Shown piece after piece: positions 24,039 to 35,318 of a stretch of 64,000 bases of DNA. Each line of letters opens with the position of its first letter. Positions within the stretch are counted from its first letter, which is position 1. The notes beneath the pieces were generated by a model, which was not told the DNA's origin, did not search any database, and saw only the letters and a list, made by a program, of their open reading frames with translations. The position numbers and the translations under genes are program-made. The DNA is from Malachius bipustulatus (taxonomy: Eukaryota > Arthropoda > Insecta > Coleoptera > Melyridae): contig OU342632.1 of assembly GCA_910589415.1 (NCBI GenBank), positions 46,427,341-46,491,340 of the forward strand, given 5' to 3'.

Positions 24039-25042
24039 ATATTACCGGGACACCCTGTATATTAGGCATATCATTAGCGGAATTCCAAGCAAAATTTCAA
24101 GAAATTGCCAAACCGAGGAAATTCATGGAATTCTAAGGAATTATATTGAGTTATATGGAATTATTTGGAATTATCGAGAATTATATACTTATATGGAATT
24201 ATGGTGTACACTCAAAAGTCCAGTGGCTTGTTACCTCTCGTGTTTCGTAAAATAATTCATTCTTCAGCCCGATATGATGTTGAATATTATTCCATAAACG
24301 GTGATCCGTATTCATAGATACACTGAAATCACTAAACCTCCTTTTAGAATTGGTGGCCAAACTTTCTTATTAATGCTCTGATTAATGGAACCATCAAGCA
24401 TTAATGCTGATACTTATAATACCGACGCTTCCAGCCAATATTTATGACGCTCGATTTTAGACTTATTCACATATCAAAAAAAAAATTGGAGTAATGTAAA
24501 AAAATGGAGTGCTTTTATAAAAATATACACAGTAGTTCGAAAATTGATCAAATTACAATGTTCTGTATCTCCAGCTTTGGCACTAAGGGTTGTTACCAAC
24601 ACTGACAAAAGATTATTTTCTGGAGCGCTGCACCAACAGAAACAAGAAAAATAAAAAAAATTCGATGCAGAAGATCGAAAATTAGCAAGGGTAAAATATC
24701 GAAAGGCATGACCACATTATCTAGGTCGTAAATCACAAAGAAGATCTTTTTAGTTCTTTTTTTCATTCAGGTGTTGTCATAGTCACTCAATCTCTTCAAT
24801 CTAATAAAAAAATCACAACTACACAGTCATTTTGAATAGGTACTTACCCTTTTCGACATCGCAGAAATGTGAATAAATTTTAATATTCCATCATTATATT
24901 AATAATAATTGTTATTATAGTCAGTGCTACTTTTGTATGAAATACATGAGCCCAAGTGTCTACCACAATAATACTTGCATCCAGTTATTAGCAGCCACTG
25001 CTTCAAAAATATTTTCCACATTCATCGGAGTTTCGGAACATT
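24039..25042. other. Non-coding stretch with degenerate GGAATTAT repeat
   Basis: About 24113-24205 repeats GGAATTAT/GAATTATAT with 10-14 bp spacing, an old simple tandem repeat. The rest shows no gene. Confidence 0.5.
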
Positions 25043-25624
25043 AGCTAGGAATAGACGAAGCGATTTGCTGGCCGATTTGATCGCCACGAGCAAATTCGGC
25101 GGATTTGCTCGTGGCGAGCAGCGTCGACAGATTTTTGAAGTCACACCATAAACGTCCACGCTAATCATACGAATTATCCGTCGGAGTGGCTCATCACATG
25201 CAAATGTGTACGTTTATGGGGAAACTACACGATTTATCGGTCGGATCTGCGTGGCTCGTGATCTGTAGAAAATTTCAAGAGGTCGCGAGCCTTGCCAAAA
25301 ATCCTATTTTGACGCTTACACTCAGAGTGCGGTATTTACGCGGTATTTTTAAGCTAATTAATATTTGATAATAATGTCAAAGTATAATAATAATAACAAA
25401 AAGGGAAAACGAGCTGCTGTGAGCGTATCGCGTATCGCGCTAGTCTGGCAGAAAAAGCTGTTCGTTTATGGCAGAAAATACTATCAAGCCATGCCAGAGG
25501 CGTCTACGGTACTGGCATGGCTCTTGGAATGGCGCGCTGAGTTACCACAAACGAAGAGGTTTATCTTCCGGGTTTGCTCGTGGCGATCAAATCGGCCAGC
25601 AAATCGCTTCGTCTATTCCTAGCT
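25043..25624 (+). mobile_element. PIF/Harbinger deletion derivative (MITE copy 1)
   Basis: 582 bp with terminal inverted repeats AGCTAGGAATAGACGAAGCG and its inverse, extending for about 50 bp with ATT on the left and AAT on the right. The left 300 bp match, in inverse orientation, the transposase end of the neighbouring autonomous element, including an ATG at 25374 that starts an MSKYNNNNKKGKR-like peptide resembling that transposase's MSNYNIIHNNKKRK start. The transposase core and the MADF gene are missing. It should be movable in trans. Confidence 0.88.
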
Positions 25625-25882
25625 AATAGCTAGGAATAGACGAAGCGATTTGCTTGCCGATTTGATCGCCACGAGCAAACTTGACGGATTATGTGTGCGT
25701 GTATTTCGCATTTAAGGCGCCAAGTCAGAAGTCAGATTGCTCGTTGCGAGTTTCCTGTACGACGAAATAAATTTAGGCGATACACGGACACATTTATCGA
25801 CTTAACTTAAAATACCTACGTCCTTACATATTTCAAGACAAAGTGAATATTAGGTAATTAGTTTTTAACTATAATAATAATA

Positions 25883-27817
25883 ATGAACCATAAGGAATTT
25901 CTGACAGAATTTATAGAAGTTTACAGACGTCATAATGCTTTATGGAAAATAAAAAGCTCAGAATATGTGAATAAAAATTTAAAAAAACTAGGATATGTCG
26001 CTTTAATTGAAGTTTGCAGACAATTTAAAATTAACGCTGATGAAAATGTTGTTAAGAAAAAAATTCAGTCGCTAAGAAGTACTTTTAGAAAAGAATATAA
26101 GAAAGTTGAACGGTCCATAAGAAGTGGTCGGGGAAGTGATGAAATTTATTCCCCTAATTTGTGGTATTTTGATATGTTGTTGTTCATAAAAGACCAAGAA
26201 CAAGCCACCCCAAGCACCTCTAATCTGGTCATGCCGAGTCCATCTGCAGTTTCAGAAGGAGACAAAGGCGGTGATATGGAAAACGGATCAGACGACGGAT
26301 TAGATGAATTAGGAAATACCACACAAGAAAACATAGAAACAGTGGACACAGACTTTCAGGAGTCGGAAGGCGTGCAGGAGAATTTAAATGACCAACAGGT
26401 AAATAAGTACATATTATAGGTAACAAGTAAATAAATTATAGTATATTTCTCAAAAATTTATTTAAAAAAAAACACAAGTAACACAGATCAAGCCTTTCCC
26501 TTATTTAACATTTCATCCTGCCAAGATACTGCTCCTTCTGTGGTGAAATATTTCATATATTCATTTCTATTGTTCTTTGCATCAAGATTCTGACTATGTC
26601 TGCCTACCAGTTGTAGGGGACACAAGTAGTGATCATCAGTTTTCCGCCATTCGCCATTTTGTAATACTTCATGTGTTTGCTTGTTTTCAGAATCAAATGT
26701 ATGAGAACCTTTATATTGACTTTTCTTTTTTATTAGATAGTTGTGTAAACAACAAATTGCTAGTACTACATACTGAATATTTTCTGGCTTCATATTGATG
26801 GACGTGTGAAGTACACGAAATCTTGCCGCAATCAAACCAAAAGCATTTTCCACCACATTACGCCCTCTTGAAAGTCGATAGTTGTATGTGCGTTTTTCAT
26901 GATTTAGATTGCTTTGGGGAAAAGGCTTCAAAATATGTTTGTGGAGCGCAAAGGCCTCGTCACCAATAAATGCAAAATTGAGATTTCCTTTACATTCATG
27001 TCTTTCTGGCAACTGTAATTGTTCTCCAGTCAGGTGTTGATAAAATGTAGTATGCTGTAAAACTCCTCCATCGGAAATTCTTCCATTTTTTCCTACGTCC
27101 ACGTATATGAATTCATAATTTGAGTTGACTATAGCCATCAATACAAGGCTGTAGAAATGTTTGTAGTTGTAATATTGAGCTCCGGTTCCTGGTGGCGCCC
27201 AAATGCGGATATGTTTCCCATCCATTGCTCCGCCGCAGTTTGGTATTTGCCATCTCTCTTCAAATCCGTTAGCAATCTGTTGCCATTCTTCTTTTGTATT
27301 AGGGAACTAGAAAAAAAAAATAACGCAATTAAATTTACAGGTTACAAGTCAACCAATGCCGCTAAGCTCAGTCTCTGTCAATACAGCATTTATAACCAGT
27401 GAAAGACGAGCATCAAGAAAAAGAAAACAAAATAACGTGGACATATCTGATCATAGAAACTTTTTAGCAGCTTGTACAGACGCCTTGAAAAGTAGTGCTA
27501 ATAACAATACCGAAGATGAAAACACTGCTTTTGGCTCTTATGTAGGTACGAAACTAAGAAACATCGATGATAAATCGCAAAAAATGTATGCCGAAATGCT
27601 AATTACACAAATCTTGCAAAAAGCTGTTATGAACAGATTATGTGATACTACTGTTATTACTGATCAGATGGAACCAAAAAATTATTATTGCGATGATACA
27701 TTCCTTTGGCATCACAACAATCAAGAAAACATATCTATTACTAATGTGCCATCGACTGTGCCCAGTACGGAGTCTACTTCAGCTACACAATTTCTTTCCA
27801 CTTTCACCAGTATGTAA
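25883..27817 (+). CDS. MADF-domain DNA-binding protein of the Harbinger element (2 exons)
   Basis: Predicted as exon 1 25883-26398 and exon 2 27341-27817, 330 residues. The donor is CAG/GTAAAT and the acceptor TTTACAG/GTT, phase 0. Residues about 10-102 form an MADF (Myb/SANT-like) domain: FIEVYRRHNALWKIKS, then VVKKKIQSLRSTFRKEYKK and SPNLWYFDMLLFI. An acidic linker, a basic ERRASRKRKQ (possible nuclear signal) and a C-terminal FGSYVGTKLRNIDDKSQKMY helix follow, a combination common in insect MADF proteins. In PIF/Harbinger elements the accessory protein binds DNA and assists the transposase. AATAAA lies at 27937-27942. Its intron contains the transposase's second exon on the other strand. 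Splicing is inferred from sequence only. Confidence 0.85.
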
Positions 27818-28494
27818 ATGCTATAGATACATGGATAGTCGTCTTTTTGAAGATTTTTTCCTGTGTTAGTTTTTTAAGAATTGAATATATTTATTTATTT
27901 TTTGTTGTTGGATGCAGATTACGTTAAGTTTTTGTTAATAAATCATAAATATTAAAATGTTTAAAAATAAATAAATAAACTAAAGAATGAATATATTATT
28001 ATAATAGATATACTTACTTTTAAAAAATCACACATCAAGACTTCATATATCACTCTGCATGTTTCTGGAACTATGTATCCCAGTGCTTGAGAAGATATCC
28101 CTGTGCTATATTTTAGATCTGCGTAACTGCGTCCGGTTGCCAAAAATCGAAGAGTCGATACAAGTCGTTCTTTCGGGGGTATGCTCTCACGCATTACAGT
28201 GTCTTTTTTTCTAAGATATGGTTCTAGGCGCCGAAAAAGATCGTCAAAAATATCACTGTTCATCCTCAGGTAATTTTTATAGTCGTCGGGTTCATTAATA
28301 CGCAATTCATTCAATAGCCTCATATCGCTATATTTATACCTTTCACTCAACCACTTTTTTTGCCAAGTAGTTCTTTTCTTTCTTGTCTTTTCGTTGTTAT
28401 TTCTCACAAAAAATTCATGGTGCAATAATACCAGACCACTCACAGCAACCAGTTTTCTTTTTTTATTATTATGAATAATATTATAATTTGACAT
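26488..28494 (-). CDS. PIF/Harbinger DDE transposase (2 exons)
   Basis: Predicted as exon 1 28494-28018 and exon 2 27306-26488, 431 residues. The donor is AAA/GTAAGT and the acceptor TTTCTAG/TTC, phase 0. The join gives ...CDFLK-FPNTKEEWQQIANG, as in family members. The N-terminal part has KERLVSTLRFLATGRSYADL and GYIVPETCRVIYEVL. The catalytic part has MDGKHIRIWAPPGTG (D188), YVDVGKNGRISDGG (D229), FIGDEAF (D275) and GRNVVENAFGLIAARFRVL (E312), so the acidic residues of the DDE core are present. Start is the ATG at 28494; an upstream GTG in frame is less likely. The polyadenylation signal AATAAA is at 26462-26457. It would excise and integrate elements sharing the AGCTAGGAATAG ends. The gene's intron contains the MADF second exon. 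Confidence 0.9.
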
Positions 28495-28597
28495 TTTCAC
28501 TCACTACAAGTTGAACTCTGAGTTTATCATGTGCGTTTTGTATGGCTCGGGGTCTCTTGAAATTTTCTACAGATCACGAGCCACGCAAATCCGACCG

Positions 28598-28988
28598 ATA
28601 AATCGTGTAGTTTCCCCATAAACGTACACATTTGCATGTGATGAGCCGCTCTGACGGATAATTCGTACGATTAGCGTGGACGTTTATGGTGTGACTTGAA
28701 AAATCTCTCGATACTGCTCACTACGAGCAAATCCATCGGATTTGCTCGACGCGTGCAAATCGGCTAGCAAATCACATAGTCTATTCCGAGCTAATAAATC
28801 GTGTAGTTTCCCCATAAACGTACACATTCGCATGTGATGAGCCGCTCCGACGGATAATTCGTACGATTAGCGTGGACGTTTATGGTGTGACTTGAAAAAT
28901 CTGTCGACGCTGCTCGCCACCAGCAAATCCGCCGAATTTGCTCGTGGCGATCAAATTGGCAAGCAAATCGCTTCGTCTATTCCTAGCT
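28598..28988. repeat. Tandem duplication of the Harbinger right end
   Basis: 28598-28792 and 28794-28988 are two direct copies of exactly 195 bp, offset by 196 bp. Both start ATAAATCGTGTAGTTTCCCC. The inner copy has a degenerate terminal repeat (CTATTCCGAGCT); the outer one has the good end (CTATTCCTAGCT). Confidence 0.88.
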
Positions 28989-28991
28989 ATT

Positions 28992-29587
28992 AGCTAGGAA
29001 TAGACGAAGCGATTTGCTTGCCGATTTGATCGCCACGAGCCAATTCGGCGGCTTTGCTCGTGGCGAGCAGCGTCGACAGATTTTTTAAGTCACACCATAA
29101 ACGTCCACGCCAATCGTACGAATTATTATCCGTCGGAGTGGCTCATCACATGCAAATGTGTACGTTTATGGGGAAACTACACGATTTATCGGTCGGATTT
29201 GCGTGGCTCGTGATCTGTAGAAAATTTCAAGAGGTCGCGAGCCATGCCTAAAATCATTTTTTAACGCTTATACCTAGTTGTAGTTAGTAAAAATTATTTT
29301 TACGCGGTATTTTTAAGCCCATTAATATTTGATAATAATGTCAAAGTATAATAATAATAACAAAAATGGAAAACGAGCTGCTGTTAGCGTATCGCGTATC
29401 GCGCTAGTCTGGCAGAAAAGTCTGTTCGTTTATGGCAGAAAATACTATCAAGTCTGCCAGAGGCGTCTACGGTGCTGGCATGGCTCTTGGCATGGCGCGG
29501 TGAGTTACCACAAACGAAGAGATTTATCTTCCGGGTCTGCTCGTGGCAATCAAATCGGCCAGCAAATCGCTTTGTCTATTCCTAGCT
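28992..29587 (+). mobile_element. PIF/Harbinger deletion derivative (MITE copy 2)
   Basis: 596 bp, near-identical to 25043-25624 and in the same orientation, with ATT on both sides (28989-28991 and 29588-29590). It keeps the transposase start codon (29338) and the following MSKYNNNNKNGKR coding stretch, then diverges from copy 1 in frame. The left repeat abuts the autonomous copy with only ATT between them. Confidence 0.88.
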
Positions 29588-29590
29588 ATT

Positions 29591-30489
29591 AAACAGCAAA
29601 GATTTCCCTATAAGATTTCAAACAAACGACCCCCTAATCAGAAATGAATATCTAAATAGCTTTCAATTATAAATATTGTCTTCAGATCGAAATATCGAGT
29701 ACCTATTAGAATAATCCGTGGTATATGTTCTAACGCAATAAGGCTTATTATGAGGCTGAGCACGAGCCTTGTACCTACTCACTAAAATCCATTCCATTGA
29801 GCTTAAACAGGTCTCGAGGTAATATAGCTTGCTTAGAAAACCATTTTACATCTCATGGAAATTTAGGAAGAAGAGGGTGAGGCGCGTGATGTCGCCAGTC
29901 AAGCGACTATGCTCCAAGAAGTACTCGTATTAATGCTACAGGAATAGCTTCTGCAAGCTACCATTTCTCATCTGGGTCGCTCGAATTTAAGATTACATAT
30001 TTCCCTTACAAATGGGATTTATATTCTAGATTAGTGAGAAGTTTAGTAAATTTAGTAATTTATCATTTTTTATAGATCTATCTTAATGTACCTAGAGAAT
30101 ACTGACCTGGAAAATTAGTTGTTTTGCATCAGTCCGTACAGAAATTTATTTGCATTTACTTTATCTCGCAGGTTTTCATATAGTTTAGTCACGGCGACCA
30201 CATATTCATAAACCACCATGTGACCAAACTTCTCCAAACTTGTGCTAGGAGCATATATTTTTATGAGAATGTTTGAATAGAGTTGCCTATTACTCCGTTT
30301 CTAAATAAATGCATTTACCTATGTTTTATATTTTATGATCCCTAAAAAATAAACACAACATTCAGGGTTTTATATACCTAGTATTAGATACGTACTTGAA
30401 ACATAATATTTTCCACATCATCAAAACGAATAGAAAACGACTAAACTGCCATGAAAAATTCTAATATGAGGAAACTCTGCATGAAATCA
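29591..30489. other. Non-coding stretch
   Basis: No gene, RNA or repeat recognised. Confidence 0.45.
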
Positions 30490-30784
30490 ATTTGTGTCAA
30501 AGTAACCCTTCGGAATCACCCTTACCTAAGACATACGACCGGAGTCGTTACCCTCTTGGAATACTAGTGACCCTGTTCCCGTCAATTTGCATGGGAACGG
30601 TCTGCAATGACTCCCGTTCATTATCAGTATCGGGTCAGTCGTCGATCACTGACTTCTTCCCCTCTCGCCCCTCGGAGGCGGCGGGGGTGGCGTATGATAT
30701 GATTATGATCCGAGGTTGCTAAGGAACGCGCAACTTCCATCCCCTCCACCCGGTATATAACCGGAGGGTGGTTAGTCGGATGCC
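30490..30784 (+). promoter_or_regulatory. GC-rich TATA promoter of a probable host gene
   Basis: A GC-rich block in AT-rich DNA holds TATATAA at 30754-30760 between CCCGG and CCGGAGGG, with initiation expected near 30785. A TTAGTC at 30772 and TCAGTC (arthropod initiator-like) at 30827 are alternative start motifs. Downstream GC-rich DNA ends in a strong splice donor, which supports a genuine 5' end. Confidence 0.55.
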
Positions 30785-31043
30785 ACTTCGCGGGAGCGTT
30801 TTGCGCGTCTTGCGTCGCGACGCCGTTCAGTCGGCTGTGAGCTTTGGGGTTGACTGGTTGGGTGATCAGTTGTGGCAGCTTTCAGACCCGTATGTCGCTG
30901 CTTGATATGTAAGGTTGATTTTGAGGGGGGTAGTTGTGGTTCGGTTCCGGTTCTCGTTGTGGGAGAATGGGGAGTTGTGAGATATGCGACATCAGCTGGC
31001 AGAGAGATCTAGATTCTGCGCCAAATCGTCGTCTACATATAGG
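30785..31043 (+). other. Probable first exon of a host transcript
   Basis: About 260 nt from the predicted start to AGG/GTAAGC (donor GT at 31044). It contains a tiny upstream frame (ATG near 30894, MSLLDM-stop) and an ATG at 30967 (context GAGAATGG) open for 25 codons to the donor (MGSCEICDISWQRDLDSAPN and five more). Whether that short frame is coding or leader is unknown. No downstream exon was recognised before 64000, so a long first intron is one explanation. Confidence 0.45.
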
Positions 31044-33048
31044 GTAAGCTGAGTTATAGATTGGCGGGCGAATATGCGAACACGAGTTTTCTATTGCTTT
31101 ATTTTTAGCTCTTTCTATGAGCAGAATTATGTCATCGTGAAAGGAAATTCTGTTTGAACGAAATACAGTGAGTTTTATTTTTATGACACCAGTACTGTTA
31201 TATATTTTTTATAGTTTTTTTTATTGCAGCGGTTTAAGATGATTGTGTCGAGTTTTTTTTTTTTATTTCATAGTACCTATTGTTACTTAGTTCTATTTTA
31301 AATTAATATAAATGTTAAGTTCTTAAAAGGTTTGGGTATGAAATGAGCTTACCAGAGGGTTCTTTTAATCATCATGAAATAACGTAATAATATTAATAAT
31401 ACTGGGCTCAGCTGAAAAACTTACTGTATTTTCTTCATATTTTTTTGATTACAATATTGAGGTCTTAATATATTTTAATGCATATCTAATAGTTACTTTA
31501 TAAGATGTAATAATAGCAGATGCAATAATATAATAATTTTGATGTGTGAAACATTTTAAAATAATTTTTGAATAATTCTTTGCATCAGGAAGTTCATAAG
31601 AAAAACTTACTTGAAATCACATAAATCACATCAATTTCAAAAATCAATGTGAAATTTACATACGTAAATATTTATTCATATTATTTAATCCAAATAAAGT
31701 GAGACTTCACATTAATTAATTTTAAATTAACGTTGAATTAACGTTAAATATTCATTGGTTTCAGAAAATTTAAAAGTCTGTTTCTGTCATAAAATATTGA
31801 CATCAAGTAGGGGAGTAAAATTAATAATAATTATTATTGCGAATTTGAAAAACAAAACGTGCTAATCTAATTATTATTTCAGGAATAAAAATTATGCTTA
31901 TTGTTCTTTGTCAATTTTAGTTAGATAATTTATATTGAATAGTTATTTTTCTTAAAATGTATCATAAAGTTCCAATTTTGATACTCCCATTTTTCAACTT
32001 TTATCACAAACCACTATTATGTATGTAGTGCGCGAAATTTAACTTTGGCGCTTGAGAATGAAAGGTTATTTTGTCGAGACGAGAGTCGAGACCAAAAATC
32101 GTTCGAATGGACCATAAATTCGCGCTAGAGATGCATGCATACAATATTTTTCAGATAGCTTTATTAAAATAAGTGAAAAAAATCGGAATAAAAATCATAA
32201 ATTTTTTTATTTTTTTCAAAGTTGATTGTTTCATTGTTGGCTAGGGAAACAAAGACAAGATTTCTATACAGTGCAAGAAATAGTTATCGCTGTCGCGAAA
32301 AACTTAGACATAAATATTGTGTCATTTTTCATTAGCATATTGATGAAAAAATGTCAACATTATTTGATGGCTGTCTAAAAAATTAATTACATCATTAAAT
32401 AAATTACAAAATTTGTTTCCAACAGAAAAAGCGCCCAACTGGAAAACTCAAAATGAACTTTTCAGGAAATAATTGAACATTTTTTGTTCATTTGATGGTA
32501 AACTATTTTTTTTTATGATACATATTTTTCTGAACGATATAAGTAACAATTTTGCAGGTTTTATGATATTAGAAAGGTTTATTTTGAAATCTGAAAATAT
32601 TTAAAAAAAAATACATTTTGCTAGTTAGTTAAAGATAGATTAGATTTTCATCTGGTACCTGCTAAGATTGCCAAGAACTAAGCAAAAACTGAATCAGATC
32701 TCAAAACATTTATTTACCTTACCTAATTTCTGAAAACAGCACTTTAATAATTTTGACAATTTCAAAAAACGGCACTTCCTATATTTTCAATTGAAATTCT
32801 AAACTTTAAAATTAGGTTTGGCAAGAAAGTTTTACTCAAATCTAGGAACATGGGATATTCTAGAGGACCTGGTGACGACAGGGGGAAAATCGCTTTACAC
32901 TGCACGAAAGCTTGAAGCATTCTTGTGGAGTAGATTTTTTTACTGATATTTATTAAACAAATAATTTAATATTATTTTTATATTATTATTTATCTAATTA
33001 TATATTATATTTTATATATATTATCATAATAAATATTAGTATATTATA
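31044..33048. other. Very AT-rich non-coding stretch
   Basis: No gene or transposon recognised; possibly the beginning of a large intron. 32940-33048 is almost pure A/T and borders the next element. Confidence 0.45.
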
Positions 33049-34770
33049 CAGGGTGACTCATTAACTCATTAAGGATGGACCAAACGAAACACAGGGTGAT
33101 AGAGGACTTCATAACGCATCGATCTAACCCCCATATTATGTAACATCCGAAATTTGTTGATTGGGGAGTTATCATCATTTAAATGTATTTCCAGAAAAAC
33201 CTGATTTTAACAGGTATTTTGTCAGCCAGGCTGAACAGCTCGGTCAAGCTTAATGAAATTTTCCAGAGATATAGCCAAATAATGAATAAAATTTTATTGA
33301 AGCAGAAAAATTATCTTTTACTCAACAACTCCTGTTGAAAATTCTAAGGGGAATTTATTTTTGGCACGAATTTCAAAAACTTATCTGTTCCACTGGCAAT
33401 CTACCCTACAAATTTCATTCAGTCAGTCCTATTGGTTCTTTTCAGAAAAATTTTGCAAAATGAAAAAGGCGATATTTTCTAATCAAATTCAATTACATGT
33501 CACAACATTGTAACCGGTTTTTTAATGTATAATGTCGGTACAACAAACAAAAGATAAAATTGACTCGTCATAATTATTACTGTTCGAAATGGCTACCTCT
33601 AGCCATAATACACCATACGACATCTTCTTAGAACAATTCTTTAAGACCTTCTCAACGCCTTTCTGTTATTTCTGTTCTCAACTGTTCAATTTTTTTGATT
33701 CTTGCAAACGGGAATATTCTTTACAATGCGGTAACTCTTTGTAATAACCCAAGAGAAAAAAGTCTAGTAGATTCAAGTCCGTGGACCTTGGAGGTCACGC
33801 TATCAGTCCTTCACGTTCAACACCTGTCAGAAAATTTTTGGTTGAAAATTTCTTACATTTATCGTGAAATGGCTTAAAGCTCCATTATTTTGGAGAAACA
33901 TCCACTGTCTTGTTTTTAAATTAGCACTCCTTTCTCATCTCCATCATTCTCTTCAAAATTGTGGAGCTCCAAGCGATTACGCCATAAAATGTGGGAAACC
34001 ATCTAAACCAAAATTTTCCTGATACAAGCGGTAGACCGATAACATCGCCTCCAAAGTCCCCGTATTTGAATCCGCTCGAATTTTTCTCTGGGGTCGTTAC
34101 AAGGAGTTGACGTATTATAAAAAATATTCCTGCTTACAAGAATTATTGAGGATGATGTTTACGGAAAACGGTCAGAAATAACAGAAAGGCATTCAGAAGG
34201 TCTTAAAGAATTTTTCTAAGAAGATGTCGTATGTGTATTGCAGCTAGAGGTAGCCATTTCGTTTACAACGTTGCGACATGTAATTGAATCTGAGCAGAAA
34301 ATATCTCCTTTTTCATTTTGCATAATTTTTTTGATGAGAACCAATAAGACTAGCTCAATTAAATTTTGTAGGGAAGATTGCCAGTTGAACAGAGAAGTTT
34401 TTGAAGCATGTGCCAATTCCCCTTAAGAATTTTCAACAGAGGCGTTGTTAAGTAAAAGATAATTTTTCTGCTTCAATAAAAATTTTATGAAATATATTTT
34501 TTCTAATTGTGTCCGTTGCATTGAGGAAATTTACACACGAGGCTCATTATTTGACCACACCGCTGGAAAATTTCATTAAGCTAGACCGAGCTGTTCAGCG
34601 TGCCTGGCAAAATGTCTGTGCATGGAAAATCAGGTTCTCCTGGAAATATACTTAAATCATGATAACTTCCAAACTATCCATTTTCGGATGACACATGAAA
34701 GTTAGATCGATGCGTATTGAGGTCCTCTATCACCCTGCTTCGTTTGGTTCATGCTTAATGAATCACTCTG
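33049..34770. mobile_element. 1.7-kb mariner-derived palindrome
   Basis: The ends CAGGGTGACTCATTAA and the inverse of CAGAGTGATTCATTAAGC are flanked by TA on both sides (33047-33048, 34771-34772). The arms (about 33049-33690 and 34150-34770) are roughly 620 bp and clearly homologous in inverse orientation, for example GGCTACCTCTAGC, AAATTTTATTGAAGCAG and TTAAGACCTTCT. Between them lies part of a mariner transposase gene. The right arm continues the 3' end of that gene, so the left arm appears to be an inverted extra copy of the 3' end. Confidence 0.85.
33960..34250 (+). pseudogene. Mariner transposase C-terminal remnant
   Basis: Read in the plus strand the segment gives NVGNHLNQNFPDTSGRPITS, PPKSPYLNPLEFF and, after one missing base, LWGRYKELTYYKK, matching the end of mariner transposases (FPxRWIGRxGPIxWPPRSPDLxPLEFFLWG). 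Stops and the frameshift make it dead. Upstream catalytic parts are not recognisable. Confidence 0.75.
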
Positions 34771-34772
34771 TA

Positions 34773-35316
34773 TATTTTAATTTATTTAATTATTATTATT
34801 TATATTTAATAATAACATATTTATCAAATTGATCTAAAAGTACCCCTACTTTATAACGTAAAATATATCTATCACGGATTAAAAATGTAAATTTAAAAAA
34901 CAGATACAGCCTCGGATAGGTACTTTATAGTTCTTTGAATGAAAATCTGAGTTCTAGGTTAACCTCTGTGGCTTCATCACCCCAAGGACGGCGAAACTTT
35001 CTGTATCAAAAGGAATACATAAATATAAATTTATCAGCAAAGTTCTTTATTCGTAAGTCGCTTACTTTTTGCTCCAGAACACACTTCTTCATCAGATTAT
35101 TGAGATTTTGTTGCGATATTGTGACATTACAAGAGCATCCATCTACAGTGTGTCCCAGGAGAAATTTATAGGCATAAAAGACAAAAAAAATTAGAGTGGA
35201 AATTTGACTATTTAGGGTCAAGGCCTGCTTGATTAGATAATAAATTTTATCCTATTTTCATATTTGATAAATCAAGTATGCCTTGGCAGGGACCTTCTTT
35301 TTGTTTTATGTGTAGG
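34773..35316. other. AT-rich non-coding stretch
   Basis: No gene recognised. An ACAGTGTGTCCC motif near 35147 resembles a transposon terminus without a partner. Confidence 0.4.
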
Positions 35317-35318
35317 TA

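Larger units (their letters stand above)
25628..28988. mobile_element. Two-gene PIF/Harbinger transposon, apparently coding-intact
   Basis: The left terminal repeat (25628-25679) matches the outer right end (28937-28988) with one mismatch in 52. An inner right end at 28741-28792 differs at about nine positions. Between them are the MADF gene (plus) and the DDE transposase (minus). Flanking trinucleotides are AAT (25625-25627), AAT after the inner right end (28793-28795) and ATT after the outer one (28989-28991); 3-bp target duplications are usual for PIF/Harbinger. Both genes read through their predicted splice junctions without stops. The element may be recent or still functional. Confidence 0.88.
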
